Shown in pieces: positions 8,644 through 17,327 of a DNA stretch of 64,000 nt; position 1 is the stretch's first letter; each line of letters starts with the position of its first letter. The translations under genes and the position numbers were made by a program. The DNA is from Acetobacter senegalensis (GTDB taxonomy: Bacteria; Pseudomonadota; Alphaproteobacteria; Acetobacterales; Acetobacteraceae): assembly GCF_001580995.1 (NCBI RefSeq), contig NZ_LHZU01000137.1, positions 1 to 64,000 on the forward strand, in the 5' to 3' direction. The notes beneath the pieces were generated by a model that saw nothing but the letters and a program-made list of their open reading frames with translations, was not told where the DNA came from and ran no database searches.

Positions 8644-10569
8644 ATGCCCTCTCGCTCCCAGACCACTACAGAACCCTCCGTTTCTGCTGCTCTGGCTTTG
8701 CTAGGTATGGGCAATGCGGAGAAAGCGGCCGAGATGCTGCGTGGCCTGCTGCGTGAAAACAGCACAGATGCCGAAGCATGGCATGCCATGGCTTGCGTTG
8801 CGCGGGCAGGGGGAGAAAACCAGTCTGCCGTTGGGCTTGCTGGGCGGGCTATCCAGATCAGTCCCGAGCCGCATTTTTATATTACTTTGGGGCTGGCGTT
8901 GCTGGCGCTGGGGCATCAGGAAGCGGCCCGTGCGGCTGTGCATGTTGCTGTATTGGGCACGCCGCGAGACCCCCGTGCGCATCAGGCCATGGCGGAGGTT
9001 CTGGAAGCACAGGGGCGCGTGGACGATGCCGGGCAGGCTTTGCGCAATGCCTTGCGGCTTCGGCCCCTGGATGCCGTAAGGCATCTGGAGCTTGCAGCCT
9101 TTCTGGCCCGGCATGGGCAGACCGGGGAGGCAGTGAGCGTCTCGGAAAAAGCCGTAGCACTCGCGCCGCAGGATACTTTCACACAAAACCAGCATGCCCT
9201 GTTGCTGGAGCGCGCGGGCCGCATGGCGGAAGCGGAGCCTTATTTTGCCGCCGTTGCCGCCGCACTACCGCATGATGCTGCCGCACTTGCCAATTACGGG
9301 GCTGCTCTCTTCTCCACCGGGGCGTTTGAGACAGCTCGTTCCGTGCTGGAGGAGGCAATTGCGCTCAGGCCAGACTCTGCAGAAACGCGCGGCAATCTGG
9401 GGTTGGTGCTCATGGCGCTGGGGGCACTGCCACAGGCCGCGGAAGAACTGAAGGCCGCTCACAAACTGCGGCCCGAGGATGTGCGGTTGGCTGTGAATTA
9501 CGGCACCGTTCTGGCTGATCTGGGCAGGCGCGATGAAGCAGAAGAACTGTTCCGGAACGGTATGGCCTCGGCAACCTCAGAGCAGGATAGGGCGCGGGCG
9601 GTGTTCAATCTGGGCACGCTTCTGCTGGCGGAAGGGCGCTTTCATGAAGGGTGGCTGCGTTTTGAAGCGCGCAAGCTGATATTGCCTGCGGGCAGGACGG
9701 AAAATCTGCCAGCGTGGGATGGCCAACCGCAGCAGGCTCCGGTGCTGATTTATGCCGAACAGGGGCTGGGCGATACACTCCAGTTTCTGCGTTATGTCCT
9801 CCCGGCTGCCGCGCGTGCTCCCGTCATTCTGGCTGTGCCGGACGGGTTACAGACTCTGGTGGCCGCAACGGCATATGGGCAGCACCCGAAAGTGACAGTG
9901 TTGCCCGTTAGAGCAAAAGCGCAGGGTCTTGGCGCGATTGCTGCGTGTTCGCTGCTGAGCCTGCCTCATGTGCTGGGGCTTGATGCGCCTCTGCCATGGC
10001 AGAATGTGTGCGATCCTGAGATTTGGGCAGACACAGGTACCCACAGCGATGACGAAACACCTTTTAAGGTTGGTCTGTGTTGGTCAGGTAACCCCAATTA
10101 CCGTTTTGATCGTCGTCGTTCACTTACGCCGGATGTGCTTGCTCCTCTGGCGCACGTGGAAGGGCTGAGTTTTCAGTCTCTCCAGAAACAGGGGGCGCTT
10201 CCAGATTTTCCCGTAACACCTTTGCCGGAGGGAGACATGCTGGTTACGGCCCGCGTGATAGCCGGGCTGGATGTCGTGATTACGGTTGATACGGTTATCG
10301 CTCATCTGGCTGGCATGATAGGAAAACCCGTATGGCTGCTTAACCGTTTTGGTGGAGACTGGCGGTGGGAGGAAGGGTCAAGCCGGAGGGATGCTGAGGG
10401 CGAACCTCACAATCTCTGGTATCCGAGTCTTCGGGTTTTCACGCAGCCGGAACCGGGGGAGGGCGCCGCACCCTGGGCTGAGCCGGTAGAGGCGGTGACT
10501 CATGCCTTGCGCGCTCTTGTGCGCGAGAGTGCAGGAAGGCGGTTGCTCCGCCAGAAGACGCCCTTATGA
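8644..10569 (+). CDS. TPR-repeat protein with C-terminal glycosyltransferase-like domain
   Basis: 641 residues. The first roughly 350 are a run of 34-residue TPR units, visible as repeated A-L-R-P and YGAALF-type helices. The C-terminal part (about 370-620) contains YAEQGLGDTLQF, WSGNPNYRFDRRRSL and DVVITVDTVIAHLAG, typical of GT-B fold domains related to glycosyltransferase family 9 that follow TPR arrays. I chose ATG 8644 because the open frame upstream lies antisense to the M32 gene. It ends seven bases before mutS and is probably cotranscribed with it. Substrate unknown; a role in surface glycan or protein glycosylation is inference. Confidence 0.8.
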   Translation: MPSRSQTTTEPSVSAALALLGMGNAEKAAEMLRGLLRENSTDAEAWHAMACVARAGGENQSAVGLAGRAIQISPEPHFYITLGLALLALGHQEAARAAVHVAVLGTPRDPRAHQAMAEVLEAQGRVDDAGQALRNALRLRPLDAVRHLELAAFLARHGQTGEAVSVSEKAVALAPQDTFTQNQHALLLERAGRMAEAEPYFAAVAAALPHDAAALANYGAALFSTGAFETARSVLEEAIALRPDSAETRGNLGLVLMALGALPQAAEELKAAHKLRPEDVRLAVNYGTVLADLGRRDEAEELFRNGMASATSEQDRARAVFNLGTLLLAEGRFHEGWLRFEARKLILPAGRTENLPAWDGQPQQAPVLIYAEQGLGDTLQFLRYVLPAAARAPVILAVPDGLQTLVAATAYGQHPKVTVLPVRAKAQGLGAIAACSLLSLPHVLGLDAPLPWQNVCDPEIWADTGTHSDDETPFKVGLCWSGNPNYRFDRRRSLTPDVLAPLAHVEGLSFQSLQKQGALPDFPVTPLPEGDMLVTARVIAGLDVVITVDTVIAHLAGMIGKPVWLLNRFGGDWRWEEGSSRRDAEGEPHNLWYPSLRVFTQPEPGEGAAPWAEPVEAVTHALRALVRESAGRRLLRQKTPL

Positions 10570-10576
10570 TAATGGG

Positions 10577-13243
10577 ATGAAACGTTATTCTCCTGAGGGC
10601 GCCACCCCCGCCATGGCGCAATGGTTTGCGCTGAAGGCGGAAAATCCTGAAGCCCTGCTGTTTTTTCGCATGGGCGATTTTTACGAACTGTTTTTTGACG
10701 ATGCGACAGCCGCAGCCGCAGCGTTGGATATCGCGCTGACAGCACGTGGCACCCATGCTGGTGAGCCAATCTCCATGTGTGGTGTGCCGGTTGCAGCGGC
10801 TCCGGCCTATCTGGCGCGCCTGATTCGCCGGGGCTTCCGTGTGGCTGTGGCCGAACAGACGGAGGCGCCGCGCAAGGGGAAAGGCGCGGCCAAAGGCCCA
10901 TTGGCGCGTGCTGTAGTGCGGGTTGTCACCCCCGGCACGTTGACGGAAGATGAACTGCTGGAACCCGGTCGTTCCAATCTGCTGCTGGCGCTGGTGGAAG
11001 GTCCGGCCTCCACAGGCCGAGGCCGCAAAGGCAAGGGCGCGGAAAAAGCTCAGAAAGTGCAGGCGGATACGTCGCTTGGGGCTGCGTGGATTGATGTGTC
11101 CACAGGTTTGTTTGAAACGGCAAGTGTAACGCAGGCTTCCCTTGCAGGTCTGCTCGGGCGGTTGGACCCGGCGGAAATTCTGGCCCCAGCCGATCTGGCG
11201 CTGGGAGATTTTGACGCCTGTCGTGCACCGGAGGTTCTGGTGCCGGGGGTAGAAGCTGCCCGCCAACGGCTGGCGTCCGCATTTGATGTCGCCAGCGTAG
11301 ATGCGTTTGGCACATTTTCGGATGAGGAAGCCATGGCCGCTGCTGTGGCCGTGGATTATGTGCAGCGCAGTCAGGCCGGAAAGCTGCCCCGGTTGACGCA
11401 CCCTACACCGCAGACGGATGGCGGTATTCTGGGCATAGATCCGGCCACCCGCGCCAGCCTTGATCTGCTGCGCGCGCGGGATGGCGGGATGGAACACACG
11501 CTGTTTTCCGCAGTGAACCAGACCGTAACCGCCGCAGGTGCGCGGCTGATGGCAGAATGGCTTTCGGCTCCCCTGACCGATGTTGTTCGTATTGCAGCCC
11601 GTCAGGACGGTTGGTGTTGGCTGCGGGACTCCACCAGTTGCCGCACAGCGTTGCGGGAGGCCCTGAAAAAAGCACCGGATGTTGCGCGTGCCTTAGGGCG
11701 GCTGTCTCTGGGGCGCGGGCAACCGCGTGATCTTTCTGCCATTCGGGATGCCCTGCACGCTGCGCGGGCAGCCGCAGCAGCCTTGGGTGATGTTTCTCGC
11801 CTGCCGCCCTATCTGTCGAAAGCAGCAGCAAGCCTTGGCGGTGCGCAGAAACTGGAGGCCGAGCTTGTTCGGGCGTTGGCGGAAGATCTCCCGGCCCGGT
11901 TGGATGATGGCGGCGTGATTGCAGCGGGCTATGATGGAGAGCTGGATGGTTACCGTGGTCTGCGTGACAATTCCCGCCGTGTTGTGGCCGGGTTACAGAC
12001 CGAATATGCCAGCCGTTATGGCGTTGCCAGTCTGAAGATCAAACATCATGCCCAGTTGGGTTATGTGATTGAGGTACCCGTAGGGGCAAGCAGCCGCATG
12101 AAAGACCGGGAAGATCTGATGTTCCGGCAAGGTACGGCCAGCAATGCCCGTTTTTCCACCGAAGAACTGGCAGGGCTGGACGCGCGTATCGCTGAAGCGG
12201 CAGAACGTGCTGCAGCGCGGGAAAAAGCAGTTTTTAACGCATTGGTGGATGCTGTTCTGGCAGAACAGACGCTGCCTGTGCTGGCTAAGGCGCTTGCCGT
12301 GCTGGACGTACAGCAATCCTGCGCCATGCTGGCGGCTGGCGGAAGCTGGTGCCGCCCCGATGTAACAGATGATACCGCGTTTGATCTTCAGGCCTGCCGT
12401 CATCCGGTCGTGGAATCCGCTCTGCCCAAAGGCACGCGCTTCACGCCCAACGGCTGTGATCTTTCTCCCAATCGTCGCGTGATGTTGCTGACCGGGCCGA
12501 ACATGGCCGGTAAATCCACCTTTTTGCGGCAGACAGCCCTTGCGGTGATTCTGGCACAGGGCGGTTTTCCTGTGGCGGCGGAAAAAGCCACTATCGGCGT
12601 GGTGGACCAGCTTTTCTCTCGTGTTGGGGCATCGGATGATCTGGCGCGGGGCCGCTCCACCTTCATGGTGGAAATGACGGAAACAGCCGCCATTCTCAAT
12701 CAGGCCGGGCCCAGGTCTCTTGTGGTGGTGGATGAGATCGGGCGCGGCACAGCCACGCTGGATGGACTGGCCATTGCGTGGTCCGTGCTGGAGGCTCTGC
12801 ATTCAACTGTGCGCTGCCGTGCAATTTTTGCAACGCATTTCCACGAACTGGCCGATCTTGTGGATACCCTGCCACGTTTGGCTCCGCACACCATGGCGGT
12901 GCGGGAATGGCGCGGGCAGATCGTTTTTCTGCACGAAGTCCTTGTGGGATCAGCAAAAAAAAGCTGGGGTGTGCATGTGGCGCGGTTGGCGGGTGTGCCT
13001 GCATCCGTTGTGGACCGTGCCGGACGACTGCTGAAGGAGCTGGAACGCGAGCATGCCACAGGCCCCAAACCGCTACCCTTGTTCGACACGCAGAAGATAT
13101 TACCGCATGAAGAAGAAAATACGTTAAGAAAGCGTTTGTCAGAGGTAGATCCGGATACCCTTACACCGCGTGCGGCGCTAGATATTCTGTACGAGCTTCA
13201 TAAACAGGCCGTTCAGGAAGAAGGCAGTCCCGTTCAGGGGTAA
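10577..13243 (+). CDS. mutS: DNA mismatch repair protein MutS
   Basis: 888 residues. The N-terminal mismatch-binding motif is FFRMGDFYELFFDDA with the stacking Phe and Glu (about residues 29-37). The ATPase has Walker A GPNMAGKST (about 639-647) and signature/Walker B VVDEIGRGTATLDG (about 715-728). A Lys/Gly-rich insert (RGRKGKGAEKAQ) sits near residues 145-160 in the connector region. The chosen ATG gives the normal N-terminus. It recognises mispairs and recruits MutL, which is not in the window. The glnD gene follows closely. Confidence 0.97.
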   Translation: MKRYSPEGATPAMAQWFALKAENPEALLFFRMGDFYELFFDDATAAAAALDIALTARGTHAGEPISMCGVPVAAAPAYLARLIRRGFRVAVAEQTEAPRKGKGAAKGPLARAVVRVVTPGTLTEDELLEPGRSNLLLALVEGPASTGRGRKGKGAEKAQKVQADTSLGAAWIDVSTGLFETASVTQASLAGLLGRLDPAEILAPADLALGDFDACRAPEVLVPGVEAARQRLASAFDVASVDAFGTFSDEEAMAAAVAVDYVQRSQAGKLPRLTHPTPQTDGGILGIDPATRASLDLLRARDGGMEHTLFSAVNQTVTAAGARLMAEWLSAPLTDVVRIAARQDGWCWLRDSTSCRTALREALKKAPDVARALGRLSLGRGQPRDLSAIRDALHAARAAAAALGDVSRLPPYLSKAAASLGGAQKLEAELVRALAEDLPARLDDGGVIAAGYDGELDGYRGLRDNSRRVVAGLQTEYASRYGVASLKIKHHAQLGYVIEVPVGASSRMKDREDLMFRQGTASNARFSTEELAGLDARIAEAAERAAAREKAVFNALVDAVLAEQTLPVLAKALAVLDVQQSCAMLAAGGSWCRPDVTDDTAFDLQACRHPVVESALPKGTRFTPNGCDLSPNRRVMLLTGPNMAGKSTFLRQTALAVILAQGGFPVAAEKATIGVVDQLFSRVGASDDLARGRSTFMVEMTETAAILNQAGPRSLVVVDEIGRGTATLDGLAIAWSVLEALHSTVRCRAIFATHFHELADLVDTLPRLAPHTMAVREWRGQIVFLHEVLVGSAKKSWGVHVARLAGVPASVVDRAGRLLKELEREHATGPKPLPLFDTQKILPHEEENTLRKRLSEVDPDTLTPRAALDILYELHKQAVQEEGSPVQG

Positions 13244-13292
13244 TTTGGACTTCCATAAAAAAGACTGTCCTCAGGAGCAGAATCCGACCGCA

Positions 13293-16244
13293 ATGTCGAC
13301 TTCCCCCGCACCAGCTGCCTTCGGGCAGCCCGATGTCACCGCACTCGCTCTCCTGACCCCGGAGGGGCTGGCGGCTTGCCTTGCCCGGGAATTAAGGGAC
13401 GCCACACCGGAAGAGGCGGCCATTCCCCCGCGAGATGAGGCTGTCGCCATTTTTCGGCGGTATCTTGGCCGGTATCAGGCAGATGTTCGCAGCCGGTTTG
13501 AGCAGCATGTGCTCAAGGGCACAGGTGCTGCCAAGCTGATTGCCGCCTTTACGGATGTGATGCTGCGCAGCATTGTGGATCTGGCTTTAAGAGCCACCGG
13601 ACAGGCCGATGGGCTTGAGGAGATTGGCGCGGGATACCGGCCTGCTGGGCGTTTGGTGGTAGCGGCTACGGGCGGGTATGGTCGTGGGCTCCTTGCCCCG
13701 TTTAGCGATATTGATCTGCTGTTTCTGACAGAAGAAGACAATGTGGAAACTGCCCACCGGCTGGTGGAATATGTTCTCTATTTTCTGTGGGATCTGGGCG
13801 TAAAAGTCGGGCACGCCACGCGCACCATCAGCGAATGCATTGAAGAAGCGCGCAAGGATACCACGGTGCGTACCGCCTTGCTGGATGCGCGCCTGCTGGC
13901 GGGTGATGCCGCGCTCTTTGCCATGTTTGAAGCCCGCTACATTGTCGCGTGTGTGGAAGCAGGACCGGCAGGATTTATTCAGGATAAACGGCGTGAGCGG
14001 CTGGAACGACACCGCCGGTTTGGAGATAGCCCCTATCTGGTTGAGCCCAATATCAAGGAAGGGCGCGGTGGCCTGCGGGATTTGCAAACGCTGTACTGGA
14101 TGTGCCGCAACACGTTTGGCACGCGCCATGTGACAGACCTGCTGGCCCCGGACTTTATCTGGATGGGGATTCTGACCGAGCAGGAAGCCGCCCGTGCGCG
14201 TCGCTCGTGGGATTTCCTGTGGACGGTGCGGTTGCATCTTCACTATGTGGCCGGTCGTGCGGAAGAACGGCTGACCTTTGACATGCAACCCGTTATCGGC
14301 GCGCGCATGGGCTATACGCGCCATGGCCGCCAGAACGGCGTTGAGCGCTTCATGCGCCATTACTTCCTGACGGCGCGTGAAGTCATGCGGCTGACCCATG
14401 TGCTGGAACCTGCTGTGCTGCGGCAGGCGCAAGGACCGGTAGCTACCGCTGCCAAGCCGGATGAGGCCATGCGGGAAGCAGGCTTTACGTTGCTGGATGG
14501 GCAAATTCTGCCCGAACGGGGCATCTCGTTCGATCAGGAACCCATCAAAATGATGCAGTTGCTGGACTGGGCGCGCCTGCGGCGCAGACCGCTGCATCCG
14601 CTGGCCCGGCATCAGTTGATCCGCTGGGAGCGTCGGGCTGTTGCGTTGCGTGATGACCCGGAAGCGGCGCGTATTTTTCTGGATTTGCTGTGCGGGGAAA
14701 CAACTTCTCTCGAACCCCCGCGTCGCCGGAAGGAAGCTGCCGTGCCGGAGGGAGAGGGTGCTGCCGCGGCTGTTCCTTCTTACGAACAGCATACACCACC
14801 CGGTCATGCGCACTGGCTTCATATCCTGAATGAAACCGGCATTTTTGGCCGTCTTATCCCGGACTGGGCCCGTATTGTGGGCCAGATGCAGTTTGATACC
14901 TATCATGTGTTTACCGTGGATGAGCACACGATAGAGGCCGTCCGCATCATGGATGAAGTGGCCTCAGGCCGCATGGCGGATGAAATTCCGGTTGCGTATG
15001 AGTTGGTAAAGGGGCTGCATTCCCGCCGGGCGCTGTATATGGCCGTGCTGCTGCATGACATTGCCAAGGGCCGGGGTGGCGATCATTCGGAGATTGGTTC
15101 GGAAATAGCCGCCGATCTCTGCCCTCGGCTGGGGATGTCCGGCGAGGAAACGGAAACGGTTTCCTGGCTTGTACTGCATCATCTGCTGCTGAGCCATACT
15201 GCGTTCCAGCGCGATATTGATGACCCCAAAACCATTCTGGACGTTGCGGATATCGTGCAGTCACCGGAACGGCTGCGCCTGCTGTTGCTGCTGACCATTG
15301 TGGATATGCGCGCGGTAAGCTCCCGCGTGTGGAATGCGTGGAAAGCCACTCTGCTGCGGGAGCTTTATGTGCGCGTGGCAGAAGTGCTGGCGGGCGGTCT
15401 GGCCACAACCGAGCGCGATGTGCGCGTACGCCATGCCAAGGAAATAACGGCTGAAATTCTGGCCGAAGACGGTGTGCCGGAAAGTGACATCAACCGCTTT
15501 CTTGATCTGGGCTATGCCGGTTACTGGCTCTCCTTTGATCATGAGACACACAAACGCCATGCCCGTCTGATCCGCGAGGCTGATGCCAAGGATGCGCCGC
15601 TGACGGTTGAGGTGCTGCCTCTGCCTGCGCGTGGGGTGACGGAAGTGACCGTCTATACCATTGACGTTCCCGGCCTGTTTTCAAAAATTGCTGGGGCATT
15701 GGCGTTGGCCGGCGCGTCCATTGTGGATGCGCGTATTCATACCATGATGCACGGCATGGCACTGGATACCTTCTGGATTCAGGATACGGCGGGCAGTGCG
15801 TATGAGGAAACGCATCGGCTTGCGCGTCTGTCTTCCCTTATTGAACAGGCCCTGAGCGGTCAGCTTGATATCGGGACGGAAATTGCCCGGGCCGGGTTTG
15901 GCCATATGCCGCTGCGGATGCGGGCCATCCACGTGCCGCCGCGTGTGGTGATCGATAACGGTGCATCCAATACGTACACCGTGATTGAGATTAACGGGCG
16001 GGACCGCCCCGGCCTGCTGCATGACGTTACAGCGGCCATGAGCGAGGAAAACCTTCAGATCGCCTCAGCCCATATTACCACTTATGGCGTGCGGGCTGTT
16101 GACGTTTTCTATGTGAAAGATCTGTTCGGGCTCAAAATTACAGACAAGAAGCGGCTGGACGAAATCCGTGACCGTTTGCTGTCCTGCATGAAAGCGGCCG
16201 AAGCAGAAGCCAAGGCGCTGCTGGACGCGCGCCTGTCCGCCTGA
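13293..16244 (+). CDS. glnD: Bifunctional PII uridylyltransferase/uridylyl-removing enzyme
   Basis: 983 residues. GlnD senses glutamine and adds or removes UMP on PII, controlling nitrogen assimilation. The nucleotidyltransferase motif is GGYGRGLLAPFSDIDLLFL (about residues 127-145). The HD domain has LLHDIAKGRGGDHS (about 586-599). Two ACT domains close the protein (about 780-860 and 890-965). A low-complexity Glu/Ala insert lies between NT and HD domains near residue 480. ATG 13293 has AGGAG at a rather long 15-base spacing; an upstream TTG at 13245 is possible. The gene ends at a bidirectional terminator. Confidence 0.95.
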   Translation: MSTSPAPAAFGQPDVTALALLTPEGLAACLARELRDATPEEAAIPPRDEAVAIFRRYLGRYQADVRSRFEQHVLKGTGAAKLIAAFTDVMLRSIVDLALRATGQADGLEEIGAGYRPAGRLVVAATGGYGRGLLAPFSDIDLLFLTEEDNVETAHRLVEYVLYFLWDLGVKVGHATRTISECIEEARKDTTVRTALLDARLLAGDAALFAMFEARYIVACVEAGPAGFIQDKRRERLERHRRFGDSPYLVEPNIKEGRGGLRDLQTLYWMCRNTFGTRHVTDLLAPDFIWMGILTEQEAARARRSWDFLWTVRLHLHYVAGRAEERLTFDMQPVIGARMGYTRHGRQNGVERFMRHYFLTAREVMRLTHVLEPAVLRQAQGPVATAAKPDEAMREAGFTLLDGQILPERGISFDQEPIKMMQLLDWARLRRRPLHPLARHQLIRWERRAVALRDDPEAARIFLDLLCGETTSLEPPRRRKEAAVPEGEGAAAAVPSYEQHTPPGHAHWLHILNETGIFGRLIPDWARIVGQMQFDTYHVFTVDEHTIEAVRIMDEVASGRMADEIPVAYELVKGLHSRRALYMAVLLHDIAKGRGGDHSEIGSEIAADLCPRLGMSGEETETVSWLVLHHLLLSHTAFQRDIDDPKTILDVADIVQSPERLRLLLLLTIVDMRAVSSRVWNAWKATLLRELYVRVAEVLAGGLATTERDVRVRHAKEITAEILAEDGVPESDINRFLDLGYAGYWLSFDHETHKRHARLIREADAKDAPLTVEVLPLPARGVTEVTVYTIDVPGLFSKIAGALALAGASIVDARIHTMMHGMALDTFWIQDTAGSAYEETHRLARLSSLIEQALSGQLDIGTEIARAGFGHMPLRMRAIHVPPRVVIDNGASNTYTVIEINGRDRPGLLHDVTAAMSEENLQIASAHITTYGVRAVDVFYVKDLFGLKITDKKRLDEIRDRLLSCMKAAEAEAKALLDARLSA

Positions 16245-16264
16245 GTGGTAGCATAAGACTGTAT

Positions 16265-16306
16265 AAAAAAGGGCAGTAGCACCCGGATGAGTGCACTGCC
16301 CTTTTT
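16265..16306. terminator. Bidirectional rho-independent terminator between glnD and the Nudix gene
   Basis: GGGCAGT (16271-16277) pairs with ACTGCCC (16295-16301), extended by GCAC/GTGC inside with one bulged A and by A and T runs outside (A at 16265-16270, T at 16302-16306). The flanking runs let it end transcripts from both sides. Confidence 0.88.
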
Positions 16307-16326
16307 CATGAGGTTTGGCTGCCGTT

Positions 16327-17205
16327 TCAGGCTGGCACAGTGACGTGCTCTTTGCCTGGACTCGCCGGGGAGAGGCCACGCGCCAGCCCGTTCTGCAAGG
16401 CACGGCCCTCGGCGGAGTGCGGGTCAATCAGTCCATGGCGTAGGAATAGATCAATCAGCACGAGGTTCACGTTGAATTTGAACTCGTCGGTGTCCCGTAC
16501 CAGTGCGAACACGTCTTCCAGCTTCATCAGGCTGAAGGATTCCACTTCTCCGTCAGCCGCAACGGGTACAAAACTTTCCGGCAGAAACAGATCATAGCAA
16601 TACAGGATATCGCGCCGCAGCCCTTCAGGGCGGTTGAGAGCGTAGAGAATCCGCCCCACTTCTTTGGCGTGTGCGGCCAGTTCCGGGCCAATGCTCGCTT
16701 CTTCAGCAGCTTCTTTCAGCAAAGCCTCAGCAGGGGAATGGCCCGCCGGTACCCCGCCTGCCACCAGATGGTCCAGCTTGCCGGGGTCCAGCCGCTTGTT
16801 GCGGGCACGGCGGCCTGTCCACAGATAAAGTCCGTCCGATTTACGGACCAGCCCGTTCATATGCACACCGATTGCCACCAAACCGAACAGTGGCAGGGCC
16901 CCCCGGTCAATACGGGCAATCACAGGCTGGCCCAGATCAGTCATCACATCAAACAGTTCATGATGTGATCGGTAAAACCCTTCCTGAGCCAGTTTTTCTC
17001 CCAGCGCTTCCAATTCCGCCGGGTTGGCAAGGGCAAATCCCTTGGTGCGGGAGCCGAGACCTTCCTGCTCAAGCCGATCGGCGATGGCCGGATCGATCCA
17101 GCCAGCCGGTTTGCCACCAAGCGAGAAAGGAAAACGGTCTCCGGGCACGACGGCGGTGTTGCACAGCCTGAGATGACGAAGAAAAGGCATATCGTCGGAC
17201 GGCAT
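16327..17205 (-). CDS. Nudix hydrolase with DUF4743-like N-terminal domain
   Basis: 292 residues. The Nudix box is at about residues 154-176 (GGVPAGHSPAEALLKEAAEE) with Lys in place of the usual Arg of REUxEE. The roughly 120-residue N-terminal domain is of the DUF4743 kind found in proteins annotated as thiamine pyrophosphokinase-related, which resemble eukaryotic TPP-family Nudix proteins. It probably hydrolyses a diphosphate-containing metabolite, perhaps a damaged thiamine diphosphate; that substrate is inference. It is a single gene, divergent from the ABC exporter with a 122-base shared upstream region. Confidence 0.85.
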   Translation of the reverse strand: MPSDDMPFLRHLRLCNTAVVPGDRFPFSLGGKPAGWIDPAIADRLEQEGLGSRTKGFALANPAELEALGEKLAQEGFYRSHHELFDVMTDLGQPVIARIDRGALPLFGLVAIGVHMNGLVRKSDGLYLWTGRRARNKRLDPGKLDHLVAGGVPAGHSPAEALLKEAAEEASIGPELAAHAKEVGRILYALNRPEGLRRDILYCYDLFLPESFVPVAADGEVESFSLMKLEDVFALVRDTDEFKFNVNLVLIDLFLRHGLIDPHSAEGRALQNGLARGLSPASPGKEHVTVPA

Positions 17206-17327
17206 TCAGAATCCTGTCGTGCTGGTGAAGAAAAAAGAGGATTACGCAACTTTATATCTGGTCTGCGCGCGGCAGTGGCAAGGTGCAGCGGGGTTGCAAA
17301 ATACGGAAGGCATGTCACATCCGGCTT

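Noticed and set aside
12700-13089. Antisense frames inside mutS and similar ones inside glnD
   Set aside because: Low-complexity translations rich in Arg, Pro and His, no start signals, fully covered by certain genes.
16327-17205. Nudix gene considered as thiamine pyrophosphokinase
   Set aside because: Only the Nudix box and the DUF4743-like domain are seen; no kinase motif is present, so the annotation name found for relatives was not adopted.
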